Shown here one piece after another: positions 24,339-33,173 of a DNA stretch of 64,000 nt. The translations under genes and the position numbers were made by a program. The notes under the pieces were generated by a model. That model made no database searches. It saw only the letters and a list, made by a program, of their open reading frames with translations, and was not told where the DNA came from. The stretch's first letter is position 1. Every line of letters begins with the position of its first letter. This stretch comes from JACNJF01 sp050288105 (lineage in GTDB: Bacteria; Pseudomonadota; Gammaproteobacteria; GCA-001735895), in the NCBI GenBank assembly GCA_050288105.1, contig JBNKDE010000015.1:1-64000 (forward strand), written 5' to 3'.

Positions 24339-25100
24339 TCACTCTTTTAAACGATAACCTGTTTTAAACATCCACCAGACAATTGCGGAGCACAGGCCAA
24401 GGAATAGCAGGATCACAGCCAGGCTGATACCGACATTGACGTCAGAAACCCCAAAGAAGCTCCAGCGAAAGCCACTCACCAGATACAGTACCGGGTTAAA
24501 CAGGGTAATGGTTTGCCATAGCGGTGGCAGCATGCTGACTGAGTAAAAGGTGCCACCTAGAAACACCAGCGGTGTAATGATTAGTAGCGGGACAACCTGG
24601 AGTTTTTCGAAGTTGTTGGCCCACAGTCCGATGATAAATCCGAGCAGGCTAAAAGATATACAGGTAAGCACCAGGAACATGATCATCCACAAAGGGTGAT
24701 CGATACGCAGATCGACAAAAAAAGCGGCAGTAATCAGGATGATGATGCCGAGAATCATCGACTTGGAGGCGGCAGCACCCACATAGCCCAGGATGATTTC
24801 GAAGAACGAAATCGGGGCCGACATGACTTCATAAACGGTGCCGGTGAATTTGGGAAAGAAGATACCAAAAGACGCATTGGAAACGCTTTGCGTGAGTATC
24901 GACAACATCACCAGCCCGGGCACAATAAACAGGCCATAGCTAACACCTTCAACCGCCTGTATGCGTGAGCCAATCGCCGATCCGAATACGATAAAATACA
25001 ATGCGGTCGATAACACCGGGGAAGCAATACTCTGAAACAGCGTGTGCCATGTACGCAGCATTTCGTATTTGTAGATAACTTTGACAGCCTGTATGTTCAT
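24339..25100 (-). CDS. ABC-2 type transporter permease
   Basis: 253 residues with six hydrophobic segments and the ABC-2 signature region NPVLYLVSGFRWSFFG near the C-terminus. It is similar to the YadH/DrrB/NodJ-type exporters. It begins inside the last 4 bases of the ATPase gene, so it forms one exporter with it. The substrate of this family (drug, polysaccharide or unknown) cannot be read from the sequence. Confidence 0.9.
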   Translation of the reverse strand: MNIQAVKVIYKYEMLRTWHTLFQSIASPVLSTALYFIVFGSAIGSRIQAVEGVSYGLFIVPGLVMLSILTQSVSNASFGIFFPKFTGTVYEVMSAPISFFEIILGYVGAAASKSMILGIIILITAAFFVDLRIDHPLWMIMFLVLTCISFSLLGFIIGLWANNFEKLQVVPLLIITPLVFLGGTFYSVSMLPPLWQTITLFNPVLYLVSGFRWSFFGVSDVNVGISLAVILLFLGLCSAIVWWMFKTGYRLKE

Positions 25101-26023
25101 TGCTCTGCCTTTACCAGGTTAACGAAGATATCCTGCAATGAACTTTGAGTAGTATTGAGGTCTTTCATGGATAGTCCAGCTGAGTGCATATCCTGTAATA
25201 GTGAGGTTATGCCTGTGCTCTTGCCCTGGGTGTCATAGGTATAAATTAACTCGTTGCCATCGTTAGATAACTCCAGGTTGTAGCTGTGCAACAACTCAGG
25301 AACCTTATCTATTTTTTCCTTCAGTTCTATCATCAATTGCTTGCGCCCGAGTTCCTGCATCAGATTGACCTTGTCATCCACCAGCAATAGTTGCCCATCA
25401 TTGATAACCCCCACTCGATCTGCAATCTGTTCAGCTTCTTCTATATAGTGCGTGGTGAGGATGATGGTGACACCGGATTCACGAAGTTTATTCACAATCT
25501 CCCACATATCCTTACGCAGCTCAACATCGACACCAGCGGTCGGTTCGTCCAGAAACAGGACCTTCGGCTGATGAGACAGTGCCTTGGCAATCAGTACCCG
25601 GCGCTTCATGCCACCGGACAGGGTGCGTAGTTCATTATCCTTCTTATCCCATAACGACAGGTCTTTCAGCAATTGCTCGAGATAAGCCGTATCCGGGGAT
25701 TTACCAAATAGCCCGCGACTGAAACACAGCGTATCCCACACCCGTTCGAATGCGGACAGCGTCAGTTCCTGGGGCACCAGCCCGATCTGTTCGCGCGTCC
25801 TGCGGTAATCTTCAATGATATCAAAGTTACTCACAGTCACCGTGCCGGATGTGGGCGAAACCAGTCCACAGATCACCGAGATGAGGGTGGTTTTACCGGC
25901 ACCATTGGGGCCCAGCAGGGCGAGGATTTCTCCTTCCTGGATATCGAGATTAACCTTTTTCAACGCCTGATGGCCGCCTTCGTAGGTTTTGCTGAGATTT
26001 GAAATTGAAATGATGGTCGTCAT
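25097..26023 (-). CDS. ABC-2 type exporter ATPase
   Basis: 308 residues. Walker A LLGPNGAGKTTLI, Q-loop LVPQEL, signature LSGGMKRR, Walker B VLFLDEPTAGVD, and H-loop TTHYIEEAE are all canonical. The C-terminal 80 residues are the extra domain typical of YadG/DrrA-like exporters (LMIELKEKID). It is the first gene of a two-gene operon with the permease. It should power export across the inner membrane as a homodimer with two permease chains. Confidence 0.93.
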   Translation of the reverse strand: MTTIISISNLSKTYEGGHQALKKVNLDIQEGEILALLGPNGAGKTTLISVICGLVSPTSGTVTVSNFDIIEDYRRTREQIGLVPQELTLSAFERVWDTLCFSRGLFGKSPDTAYLEQLLKDLSLWDKKDNELRTLSGGMKRRVLIAKALSHQPKVLFLDEPTAGVDVELRKDMWEIVNKLRESGVTIILTTHYIEEAEQIADRVGVINDGQLLLVDDKVNLMQELGRKQLMIELKEKIDKVPELLHSYNLELSNDGNELIYTYDTQGKSTGITSLLQDMHSAGLSMKDLNTTQSSLQDIFVNLVKAEQ

Positions 26024-26106
26024 GCCTGAATGATACGGTATTTCCGCATTGAATTGTCAATTCAAATAAGATGGTGACGCAGTTTTTTATATCAATCTGG
26101 CACTTT

Positions 26107-26775
26107 TTATGGCTGATCCGATGAGCTGTGTTTCAGGCGAGTGACTAGTCTAGGCAGGAAAATAGCCATTGCCAATAATGCAATGGCGACTAAGGCTTTT
26201 TGTATCAAGCCCTCGTTGCCCGCCAGCGCTTCGCGACCCGCATAACCGAGATAGGTATAGGCCAGGGCTCCGGGTAGCATGCCAATATAGCTCGCGATCA
26301 TATAGTGAGATAAACGGATTCGCGTCAGGCCAAGGGCATAGTTGAGCAGGTTAAAAGGAAACAGTGGAATAAGTCGAACCATTATAACAAAACGCCAGCC
26401 TTCGTTTTCCACCCCGCTTTTAAGTTGCTGGAGACGTCCTCTGGTTTTCTGTTCAACCCAGTCTGCCGCCAGATAGCGCGCTAGCTGAAACGCCAGTGTA
26501 GCACCCAGTGTCGCAGCACTGAGATTAAGAAGGGTTCCCCAGAGTGGGCCGAATAGTGCACCACCCGCCAGGGTTAGCAATGAACCCGGAAAAAATAAAA
26601 CAGTGCCCAGCGCGTAAAGCAGGATAAAAAGTAACCAGCCCCATGCGCCCAGCTCATTAAACAGCTGCAGAATCCTGTCCAGCGCAAGCGACTGGCTGAG
26701 CCATAGCGTGAGTCCTATAGCCGCCAGCAGCAGGCATGCAGAAACTATACGCATCCTGTTCACGGCAGGTTTCAT
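26107..26775 (-). CDS. TVP38/TMEM64 (VTT-domain) membrane protein
   Basis: 222 residues, five to six hydrophobic segments. The VTT/SNARE-associated core is visible as FFPGSLLTLAGGALFGPLWGT and the segment RLIPLFPFNLLNYALGLT, with the GAxxG-type YIGMLPGALAYTYLG. The DedA/VTT superfamily acts in lipid scrambling or membrane homeostasis. Its start overlaps the stop of the hydroxylase gene by 4 bases, so they are translated together. The exact substrate is unknown. Confidence 0.87.
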   Translation of the reverse strand: MKPAVNRMRIVSACLLLAAIGLTLWLSQSLALDRILQLFNELGAWGWLLFILLYALGTVLFFPGSLLTLAGGALFGPLWGTLLNLSAATLGATLAFQLARYLAADWVEQKTRGRLQQLKSGVENEGWRFVIMVRLIPLFPFNLLNYALGLTRIRLSHYMIASYIGMLPGALAYTYLGYAGREALAGNEGLIQKALVAIALLAMAIFLPRLVTRLKHSSSDQP

Positions 26776-27620
26776 TGCTGCCAGCGCCTGTTGATTGCGT
26801 AATCACCAGAGTGTTGTACAAATGGCATCATCAACATGCCGGGTAACTGGTTGACCTGATTGGGGTTGTCAAAGCCCGTTACGCCTAGCTGCATATGAAT
26901 ATGCCCCTCATCCGGCTGTGCCTGGTAAGTCCCGAACAGGCGATCCCACCACGGCAGGCAAAAACCGAAATTCGAATTCGCCTCGGCCGCATTCGATGAA
27001 TGATGCACCCTGTGCATATCCGGTGTGACAACAAAAATCCGCAGTATCTGGTCAAGCTTTTGCGGGAGATAGATATTACCGTGGTTAAACATGGCGGTAG
27101 CGTTGAGCAGGATCTCGAACAGGATAACTGCAATAACAGGAGGGCCCAGCAGAACGATAGTGGCAAATTTAATCAGCATGGAAAGTATGATTTCCAGCGT
27201 GTGGAAGCGCGCACCCGTGGTTACGTCGTAATCCAGATCAGCATGATGGACGCGATGTAACCGCCACAGCACAGGTATCGCGTGTACCATGACATGTTGC
27301 AGATAAATGACAAAATCCATTGCGATGACTGCTAATACAACAGCAGGCCAGAATCCCACATCATAGGAATTGAATAGCCCCCAAGCGCGTTGCTGTGCAA
27401 CGACCGCCACACCCACCGCTGCGGCGGGGAAAAGCAGGCGCAGGACCATGCTGTTGATCAGGATTAAGCCCAGGTTATTCAACCATCGCTGAGATTTTGA
27501 AATACTCAGGGTACGCCGCGGTTGAAAAATCTCCCACAACGCGATAACGGCGAATACGCCAAAAAAGAAACTCAATCGAATAGCTATTTCGTGCTCAAGA
27601 ACCCATACATCTATGCTCAT
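26772..27620 (-). CDS. Fatty-acid hydroxylase / sterol desaturase family protein
   Basis: 282 residues, integral membrane, diiron type. The three His boxes are present: HVMVH (about residue 108), HRVHHADLD (about 121) and HRVHHSSNA (about 201). Four or so transmembrane helices surround them. It should carry out an O2-dependent hydroxylation or desaturation of a lipid at the inner membrane. Coupling with a VTT-domain protein supports a lipid role. The ATG at 27620 has AGAGGAAACC upstream. The divergent ArsR-rhodanese regulator starts about 100 bases away. Confidence 0.87.
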   Translation of the reverse strand: MSIDVWVLEHEIAIRLSFFFGVFAVIALWEIFQPRRTLSISKSQRWLNNLGLILINSMVLRLLFPAAAVGVAVVAQQRAWGLFNSYDVGFWPAVVLAVIAMDFVIYLQHVMVHAIPVLWRLHRVHHADLDYDVTTGARFHTLEIILSMLIKFATIVLLGPPVIAVILFEILLNATAMFNHGNIYLPQKLDQILRIFVVTPDMHRVHHSSNAAEANSNFGFCLPWWDRLFGTYQAQPDEGHIHMQLGVTGFDNPNQVNQLPGMLMMPFVQHSGDYAINRRWQQ

Positions 27621-27673
27621 TAACGGTTTCCTCTGAGTGTTGGTCTGCTATACTGGCAGATATAGTATCTTTA

Positions 27674-27693
27674 ATTCAATAGATCTCTTGAAT
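27674..27693. promoter_or_regulatory. Palindromic operator candidate
   Basis: ATTCAA-N8-TTGAAT lies 24 bases before the ArsR-type gene and between it and the divergent hydroxylase gene. A second TTGAA follows at 27696. ArsR-family dimers bind such inverted repeats, so autoregulation is likely. Direct evidence is absent. Confidence 0.5.
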
Positions 27694-27716
27694 AATTGAA
27701 ATACAGGATTTGTTAT

Positions 27717-28379
27717 ATGTCAACGGATAATTTCAAACACGAGCTTTTTAACCACTTCTCTCGCGTGTCCAAGGCGATGAGCAACGGTTATCGGCTGGAA
27801 TTACTAGAGTTTCTGGCGCAGGGTGAACGCAGTGTAGATGCGCTTGCTCAGGTTTCTGGATTGACTGTGGCCAATACTTCTCAGCATTTGCAGCAGTTGC
27901 GTCAGGCAGGGTTGGTTACCAGCCGCAAGGAAGGGCACAAGGTTTTTTACAGTTTAAGCGGTATGGATGTAGTTGAATTGCTGCAGTCATTACGCAATGT
28001 TGCAGAACGCTACCTGGCTGATGTCGGTAAACTGGTAAATGATTACTTAACCGTCAAGGACGATCTGGAACCGGTTTCTGCCAGTGAGTTACTGGAGCGA
28101 AGTAAGCAGGGGCTGGTCATGGTGCTCGACGTGCGTCCAGCAGAAGAGTTCGCTGCCGGGCATTTACCGGGAGCGGTCAATATCCCGCTCAGGAACCTGG
28201 AACAGCAACTGGATGAGCTGAAAAACTTCCAGGAAGTAATCGCTTACTGCCGTGGTCCACATTGTGTGCTAGCTTTTGACGCTGTCGAAAAACTCAGACA
28301 GAAGGGAATCGCAGCGCGCCGCCTGGATGGTGGATTACCTGAATGGAAACTCAGGGGGCTCCCGGTAGAAATTGCATGA
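27717..28379 (+). CDS. ArsR-family regulator fused to rhodanese domain
   Basis: 220 residues from the ATG at 27717 (ACAGGA ribosome site). The ArsR winged helix (about 1-95) has VDALAQVSGLTVANTSQHLQQLRQAG as the recognition part and contains no cysteine. The C-terminal rhodanese domain (about 118-215) has LDVRPAEEFAAGHLPGAVNI and the active-site loop CRGPHC. A metal-type cysteine site is missing, so the sulfur-carrying Cys of the rhodanese loop is the likely sensor. Sulfane-sulfur or redox control is inferred. The neighbouring divergent hydroxylase-VTT pair is the natural target. Confidence 0.9.
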   Translation: MSTDNFKHELFNHFSRVSKAMSNGYRLELLEFLAQGERSVDALAQVSGLTVANTSQHLQQLRQAGLVTSRKEGHKVFYSLSGMDVVELLQSLRNVAERYLADVGKLVNDYLTVKDDLEPVSASELLERSKQGLVMVLDVRPAEEFAAGHLPGAVNIPLRNLEQQLDELKNFQEVIAYCRGPHCVLAFDAVEKLRQKGIAARRLDGGLPEWKLRGLPVEIA

Positions 28380-28489
28380 CCGCAGGGCAAAACAAACAGG
28401 AGTTCGCATACCCATTGAAAATTTTCAATGATGATAGTTCTGGTTTTGTTTAAGTTATTAACTGATTCAGCCTGGATGGATTTTTATTT

Positions 28490-28933
28490 ATGAATAACAA
28501 TGTCACGTTAAGCCCTGACCATCAAGCGCAAACGGAGTTTCGGATGAAAGTAGTTCGCGACATTATGACGACCTCGGTGAGGACCATGCATAGAGATATC
28601 TCGGTATGCGATTTAGAGGAAATCTTTGTTACGCATAAAATCAGTGGTGGTCCGGTTATCGATAATTCAGGAAGTATCGTGGGCTTTGTATCCAAGTCAG
28701 ATGTTACTCGATTTGATTCATCCGGTCAGGATCCAAACTATACCCAGGTGTTTGAAATCGCCAGCCCCAGGGTGATATTTATTTCGCCTGATACCAGCAT
28801 TGAAGACGCTGCACAAAGGATGATCGAAAAACAGGTGCATCATCTGGTGGTTACTCAGGATGAGGAACTGGTTGGTATCCTGTCGTCTCTGGACTTTGTT
28901 CGATATGTGGGTGCACAGGCTGAGATCAGTTGA
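28490..28933 (+). CDS. CBS-domain protein
   Basis: 147 residues made of two CBS motifs (about 22-75 and 90-145), starting VRDIMTTSVRTMHRDISV and ending LVGILSSLDFVRYVG. This is a Bateman module that usually binds adenine nucleotides and signals energy state. No catalytic or membrane domain is attached. The ATG at 28490 lacks a strong ribosome site; ATG at 28544 (MKVVRDIMTT) is an alternative. It stands alone between the regulator and the glycerol operon. Confidence 0.85.
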   Translation: MNNNVTLSPDHQAQTEFRMKVVRDIMTTSVRTMHRDISVCDLEEIFVTHKISGGPVIDNSGSIVGFVSKSDVTRFDSSGQDPNYTQVFEIASPRVIFISPDTSIEDAAQRMIEKQVHHLVVTQDEELVGILSSLDFVRYVGAQAEIS

Positions 28934-29005
28934 ATAAACGGCCGTACCTTTTAAGTGTATTCACGTCGCCAGTTGATTAAACCGATCCTGCTCACAGAGC
29001 GAGTT

Positions 29006-30493
29006 TTAAGTCCCTGCCTTACTCATATTTTCAACACTACTAACAGCCCTTTTCCACTCACTCAGTAATTTTGATCTCAACTCTGGCTCCATTTCTGATT
29101 TAAAGGTGCTGGCTTTTAACCAGAGTTTGCTAATGGTGTCGGTAGAGTCAAACAGTTTTGCCTGTAATCCGGCGAGATAAGCCGCGCCCAGTGCGGTAGT
29201 TTCGGTGACTACAGGTACCTCAATATCGATATTCAGAATATCCGATAGCATCTGGCACATCCACTGGTTCGCTACCATGCCGCCGTCAACTCTCAGGGTG
29301 TCAATCGCATAATGCGTATCCTTGCTGATTGCCTGTATCAGGTCATGGGTCTGGTAGGCGATGGATTCCAGTGCTGCGCGCGAGAAATGTTCCGGTCCGG
29401 TATCCCTTGTCAGGCCAAAAATGGCGCCGCGCGCATTCGGGTTCCAGTAGGGGGCACCTAGTCCAACGAAAGCTGGTACCAGGTAAACCCCATCGTTACT
29501 GGTGAGCTCGTTTGCATGAGTTTCGGTCTGTCGACTGTCCTGGATGATTTTCATTCGATCTCGCAACCATTGTACCGCAGCGCCAGCGATGAATATGGAG
29601 CCTTCCAGAGCGTAGGTGGTATGACCATTAATCCGATAAGCGACCGTGCTGAGCAGGCCAGCGCTGGAAGTGACGACGGCATCGCCCGTATTGATCAGCG
29701 CAAAGCCTCCTGTGCCATAGGTACTTTTGATGTTGCCTGGCAGGAAGCAGCTTTGCCCGATAGCAGCGGCCTGCTGGTCGCCGGCAACTCCGCCTATGGG
29801 TATCTGCTGCCCCAGTGCATTACTGCTGCTGATGCCAAAGTCGGCAGCCGAGTCGCGTACCTCAGGTAGCATGCTGGCAGGTATGCCGAAAAGCTCAAGT
29901 AGCTCCTCGTCCCATTGCTGGGTGCGGATATTAAACAACAGGGTACGCGAAGCATTGGTCGCGTCGGTGACATGAACCTGGCCGTCCGTAAGGCGCCAGA
30001 TGAGGAAGCTGTCAATCGTTCCGAAAGCCAGTTTTCCCTGTTCTGCTAGTTCTCTGGCACCTTTTGTATGGTCGAGTATCCAGCCGATCTTGGTAGCCGA
30101 AAAATAGGGGTCGATCACCAGGCCGGTTTTATGGCGGATCATATCTTCCAGATTGCGTTGCTTTAGCTCTGCGCATAGATCAGCGGTGCGAGTATCCTGC
30201 CATACAATTGCCTTGTGTATCGCTTTTCCGGATTCTCTATCCCATACCACGACGGTTTCACGCTGATTGGTTATGCCGATAACCTTAACTTCGCCAACTT
30301 CGGATAACACCTGCTTGCACACGGCCTGTGTGCTAGACCAGATTTCTTCCGGGTCATGCTCTACCCAGCCTGAAGCAGGGTAATACTGTTTGAATTCCTG
30401 CTGTGCGGTGACGATCGCATGTCCGCTAGTATCGAATATGATGGCTCTTGAGCTAGTTGTGCCCTGATCAATGCTAAGAATTAAGTCACTCAT
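29006..30493 (-). CDS. glpK: Glycerol kinase
   Basis: 495 residues, FGGY-kinase fold. It phosphorylates glycerol to sn-glycerol 3-phosphate, trapping it in the cell. Motifs are LSIDQGTTSSRAIIFD at the N-terminus, GITNQRETVVVWD, the IVWQDTRTADLC glycerol-binding region, GDQQAAAIGQ and LRVDGGMVANQWMCQ. It is the last gene of the uptake operon and overlaps glpD by 4 bases. The residues for FBP and IIA-Glc control of the E. coli enzyme cannot be judged by eye. Confidence 0.96.
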   Translation of the reverse strand: MSDLILSIDQGTTSSRAIIFDTSGHAIVTAQQEFKQYYPASGWVEHDPEEIWSSTQAVCKQVLSEVGEVKVIGITNQRETVVVWDRESGKAIHKAIVWQDTRTADLCAELKQRNLEDMIRHKTGLVIDPYFSATKIGWILDHTKGARELAEQGKLAFGTIDSFLIWRLTDGQVHVTDATNASRTLLFNIRTQQWDEELLELFGIPASMLPEVRDSAADFGISSSNALGQQIPIGGVAGDQQAAAIGQSCFLPGNIKSTYGTGGFALINTGDAVVTSSAGLLSTVAYRINGHTTYALEGSIFIAGAAVQWLRDRMKIIQDSRQTETHANELTSNDGVYLVPAFVGLGAPYWNPNARGAIFGLTRDTGPEHFSRAALESIAYQTHDLIQAISKDTHYAIDTLRVDGGMVANQWMCQMLSDILNIDIEVPVVTETTALGAAYLAGLQAKLFDSTDTISKLWLKASTFKSEMEPELRSKLLSEWKRAVSSVENMSKAGT

Positions 30494-32037
30494 GATGCTA
30501 TCTCTTGGTTTTTGTGTTTATTATCAATTTGAGATTTTTCTATCCATTGCGTTAAATGGCTGACTTCCTGTTGGTTAAGTCGTAAACCTTTTTTACTGCG
30601 GCGCCACAGGATGTCGTCTGCATAACAGGCCCATTCATGGCGTATCAGATATTCGACTTCGCGTTGATAGAGTCCTGCGCCAAAGTATTCTCCCAGTTCA
30701 GACATTGACTGGCAACCGTCGAGCAGCCGGTCTATCTCGCTACCATAGTTGCGACAGTAATCAATTCGAACTTTATCATCCAGCCAGAGGTATTTGTGTT
30801 TCATCTGACTGGCGAAGGTGCCGAAATCTCCGCCTATTTCTCCTCCAGGCAAGATGCTGTTTCTGGTCCATGCAGGTGAGTTGAAGTGCAGGGCATTTTT
30901 CAGTTGATCGACCACCTGTTCAGAGAGTTTGCGGTAAGTGGTGACTTTGCCACCATATACAGAGATGATGGCAGCGCCGTTGTTATCCAGGTCCAGCACA
31001 TAATCGCGTGTCACTTTACTGGCATTATCACTGGCATCGTCAAACAATGGCCGCACTCCGGAATAACTCCAGACTACCTGCTCAGGGGTTACAGGAGTGG
31101 CGGTGTATTCGCTCACCGCCTGGCAAATGTATTCGATTTCCTGAGCATTAATTTTGACCTGATTCGGGTCTCCCCTGAAATCTAGGTCCGTGGTGCCAAG
31201 CAGGGTAAAGTCCTGTTCGAAGGGAATCGCAAACAGGATACGTCCATCGGTGTTCTGGAAGATATAGGGGTAAGGATGATTAAACAGTTTCTTTACAATC
31301 ACATGACTACCTTTGACCAGTCTCACCGAGCGACTTTTTCTGGATTCCTGATAAAGTCCGAGTGTCCGCTCTACCCAGGGTCCAGAAGCATTGGCAATAG
31401 CTCGGGTGTTGATGGTCTTCTCTATCCCACTACGTTTATCCAGCAGGGTAACGGTCCAGTGATCAGTGTGCCTTTGCAGTTCGATACATTCGGTATGGGT
31501 CAGGATGTCGGCCCCCCGTGCCATCGCATCGCGTGCGTTTAGCACCACCAGGCGGGCATCCTGCACCCAGCAGTCTGAGTATTCGAAGGCTCGCGTAAAT
31601 GTGCTTTTGAGGAACTCACCCGCGACATGTTTGTTAAGATTCACGCTAGTTGATGCAGGAAGTTTCTTGCGCCCACCGATATGGTCGTAAAGAAACAGAC
31701 CCAGGCGTAACATCCAGCGCGGCCTCAGACCTTTATGGTGCGGCAGGATAAAACGCAGCGGCCAGATGATGTGCGGCGCGCTGTGCAATAACACCTCGCG
31801 CTCCTGTAGCGAGTGACGTACCAGTAGAAAGTCATAATGCTCCAGATAACGTAAGCCACCATGAATCAGCTTGGTGCTGGATGAAGAGGTATGTGATGCC
31901 AGATCATCTTTCTCGCACAGTGTAACCTTTAGTCCACGGCCAGCAGCATCGCGTGCAATGCCGCTGCCATTGATACCACCGCCAATCACGAGGAGGTCGA
32001 TCAAAGTGTTATCCTGGCTCTGGTTACGCATCAACAT
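30490..32037 (-). CDS. glpD: FAD-dependent glycerol-3-phosphate dehydrogenase (aerobic)
   Basis: 515 residues from the ATG at 32037; the frame extends to 32082 but that part overlaps glpU. It oxidises glycerol 3-phosphate to dihydroxyacetone phosphate and reduces quinone at the inner membrane. The FAD motif is LVIGGGINGSGIARDAAGRG, with HGGLRYLEHYDFLLVR, NASGPWVERT, the IPFEQDFTLLGTTD signature and YGGKVTTYRKL. Its neighbours are glpU upstream and glpK downstream. It is the second glycerol-3-phosphate dehydrogenase in the window, beside glpCAB. Confidence 0.95.
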   Translation of the reverse strand: MLMRNQSQDNTLIDLLVIGGGINGSGIARDAAGRGLKVTLCEKDDLASHTSSSSTKLIHGGLRYLEHYDFLLVRHSLQEREVLLHSAPHIIWPLRFILPHHKGLRPRWMLRLGLFLYDHIGGRKKLPASTSVNLNKHVAGEFLKSTFTRAFEYSDCWVQDARLVVLNARDAMARGADILTHTECIELQRHTDHWTVTLLDKRSGIEKTINTRAIANASGPWVERTLGLYQESRKSRSVRLVKGSHVIVKKLFNHPYPYIFQNTDGRILFAIPFEQDFTLLGTTDLDFRGDPNQVKINAQEIEYICQAVSEYTATPVTPEQVVWSYSGVRPLFDDASDNASKVTRDYVLDLDNNGAAIISVYGGKVTTYRKLSEQVVDQLKNALHFNSPAWTRNSILPGGEIGGDFGTFASQMKHKYLWLDDKVRIDYCRNYGSEIDRLLDGCQSMSELGEYFGAGLYQREVEYLIRHEWACYADDILWRRSKKGLRLNQQEVSHLTQWIEKSQIDNKHKNQEIAS

Positions 32038-32062
32038 TGAGGTCGCTTGCCCTGAGTAGTGA

Positions 32063-32347
32063 TTAGACCCATTTAAAAACAATAAAGAAGTACACGACAG
32101 AGATCACAAGCGCGCCCCATAGTGGCGTACTGAATGCCGCCAGCCAGCCGAGAAAGATAAAAATACTGCCCAGTATGGCGATAAATAAACGATCACCGCG
32201 GGTGGTATCCAGACCCAGAATTCCGTTACGGGGATTGCCGCCGGGAGAGAAGTGTTCCCAAACAGCCATCACGATAAGGCAGAACAGGATGAAGCCGAAA
32301 AAAGCTGCAGTCGGCCATGTCCATGCCATCCAGGATAAATCTAGCAT
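32063..32347 (-). CDS. glpU: DUF2160 small membrane protein of glycerol ABC transporter
   Basis: 94 residues with two or three hydrophobic helices (about 10-30, 55-72, 75-93) and a conserved polar stretch FSPGGNPRNGILGLDTTRGD between them. DUF2160 proteins of this kind occur with glycerol ABC transporter genes (called glpU in Rhizobium). They are probably an accessory subunit; the molecular job is unknown. It lies between the permease glpQ and glpD in one operon. Confidence 0.82.
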   Translation of the reverse strand: MLDLSWMAWTWPTAAFFGFILFCLIVMAVWEHFSPGGNPRNGILGLDTTRGDRLFIAILGSIFIFLGWLAAFSTPLWGALVISVVYFFIVFKWV

Positions 32348-32370
32348 GTGATTATCTCCATTTTCATACC

Positions 32371-33171
32371 TTAAACCCTGCCCAGGGCAAAACCCTTGGC
32401 AATATGATTACGTACAAAGTAGATTACAAAAGCCCCCGGTATAATAGTCAGTGCACCTGCGGCAGCCAGTAAACCCAGTTCATAACCCGAAGTACTGGCG
32501 GTCCTGGTCATGGTGGCAGCTATCGGTTTGGCATATACCGAGGTCAGGGTTTTGGCCAGCAGCAATTCAACCCAGGAATACATAAAACAGAAAAACGCTG
32601 TGACCCCAATACCTGATCTCACGGTAGGGATAAAAATTTTGACAAAGAAATGTGGGAATGAATAACCATCCAGGAAGGCGGTTTCATCCAGTTCCTTGGG
32701 CACACCTGACATAAATCCTTCCAGTATCCACACCGCCAGAGGAATATTGAACAGGCAGTGGGCGAGTGCCACAGCGATATGGGTATCGAATAGTCCCACC
32801 GCCGAATAAAGCTGGAAGAAGGGCAGCGCAAAAACCGCTGCAGGCGCCATACGATTGGTTAACAGCCAGAAGAATAAATGCTTGTCGCCCAGAAAGTGAT
32901 AACGCGAGAATGCATAGGCAGCAGGCAGCGCAACCAGCACTGAAATAATGGTATTCATTACCACGTAGGTAATCGAATTAAAGTAACCGTTATACCAGGT
33001 TGGGTCGGTAAAAATAGTCCGGTAATTCTCCAGCGTGAATTCAATGGGCCAGAGTGAAAATGTACCCAGTATTTCATTGGTGGTTTTAAACGACATATTG
33101 ACCAGCCAGTAAATCGGCAGCATCAGGAATATGATATACAGTGTTGGTAACAGGTATTTATATCTCAACAT
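32371..33171 (-). CDS. glpQ: Glycerol ABC transporter permease
   Basis: 266 residues, six transmembrane helices, carbohydrate-type (MalG-like) permease. The coupling EAA loop is visible as LDETAFLDGYSFPHFFVKIFIP (Glu-Ala replaced by Glu-Thr-Ala). It pairs with glpP to form the inner-membrane channel. The start is 2 bases after glpP. Do not confuse it with the E. coli glycerophosphodiesterase of the same name. Confidence 0.9.
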   Translation of the reverse strand: MLRYKYLLPTLYIIFLMLPIYWLVNMSFKTTNEILGTFSLWPIEFTLENYRTIFTDPTWYNGYFNSITYVVMNTIISVLVALPAAYAFSRYHFLGDKHLFFWLLTNRMAPAAVFALPFFQLYSAVGLFDTHIAVALAHCLFNIPLAVWILEGFMSGVPKELDETAFLDGYSFPHFFVKIFIPTVRSGIGVTAFFCFMYSWVELLLAKTLTSVYAKPIAATMTRTASTSGYELGLLAAAGALTIIPGAFVIYFVRNHIAKGFALGRV

Positions 33172-33173
33172 GA

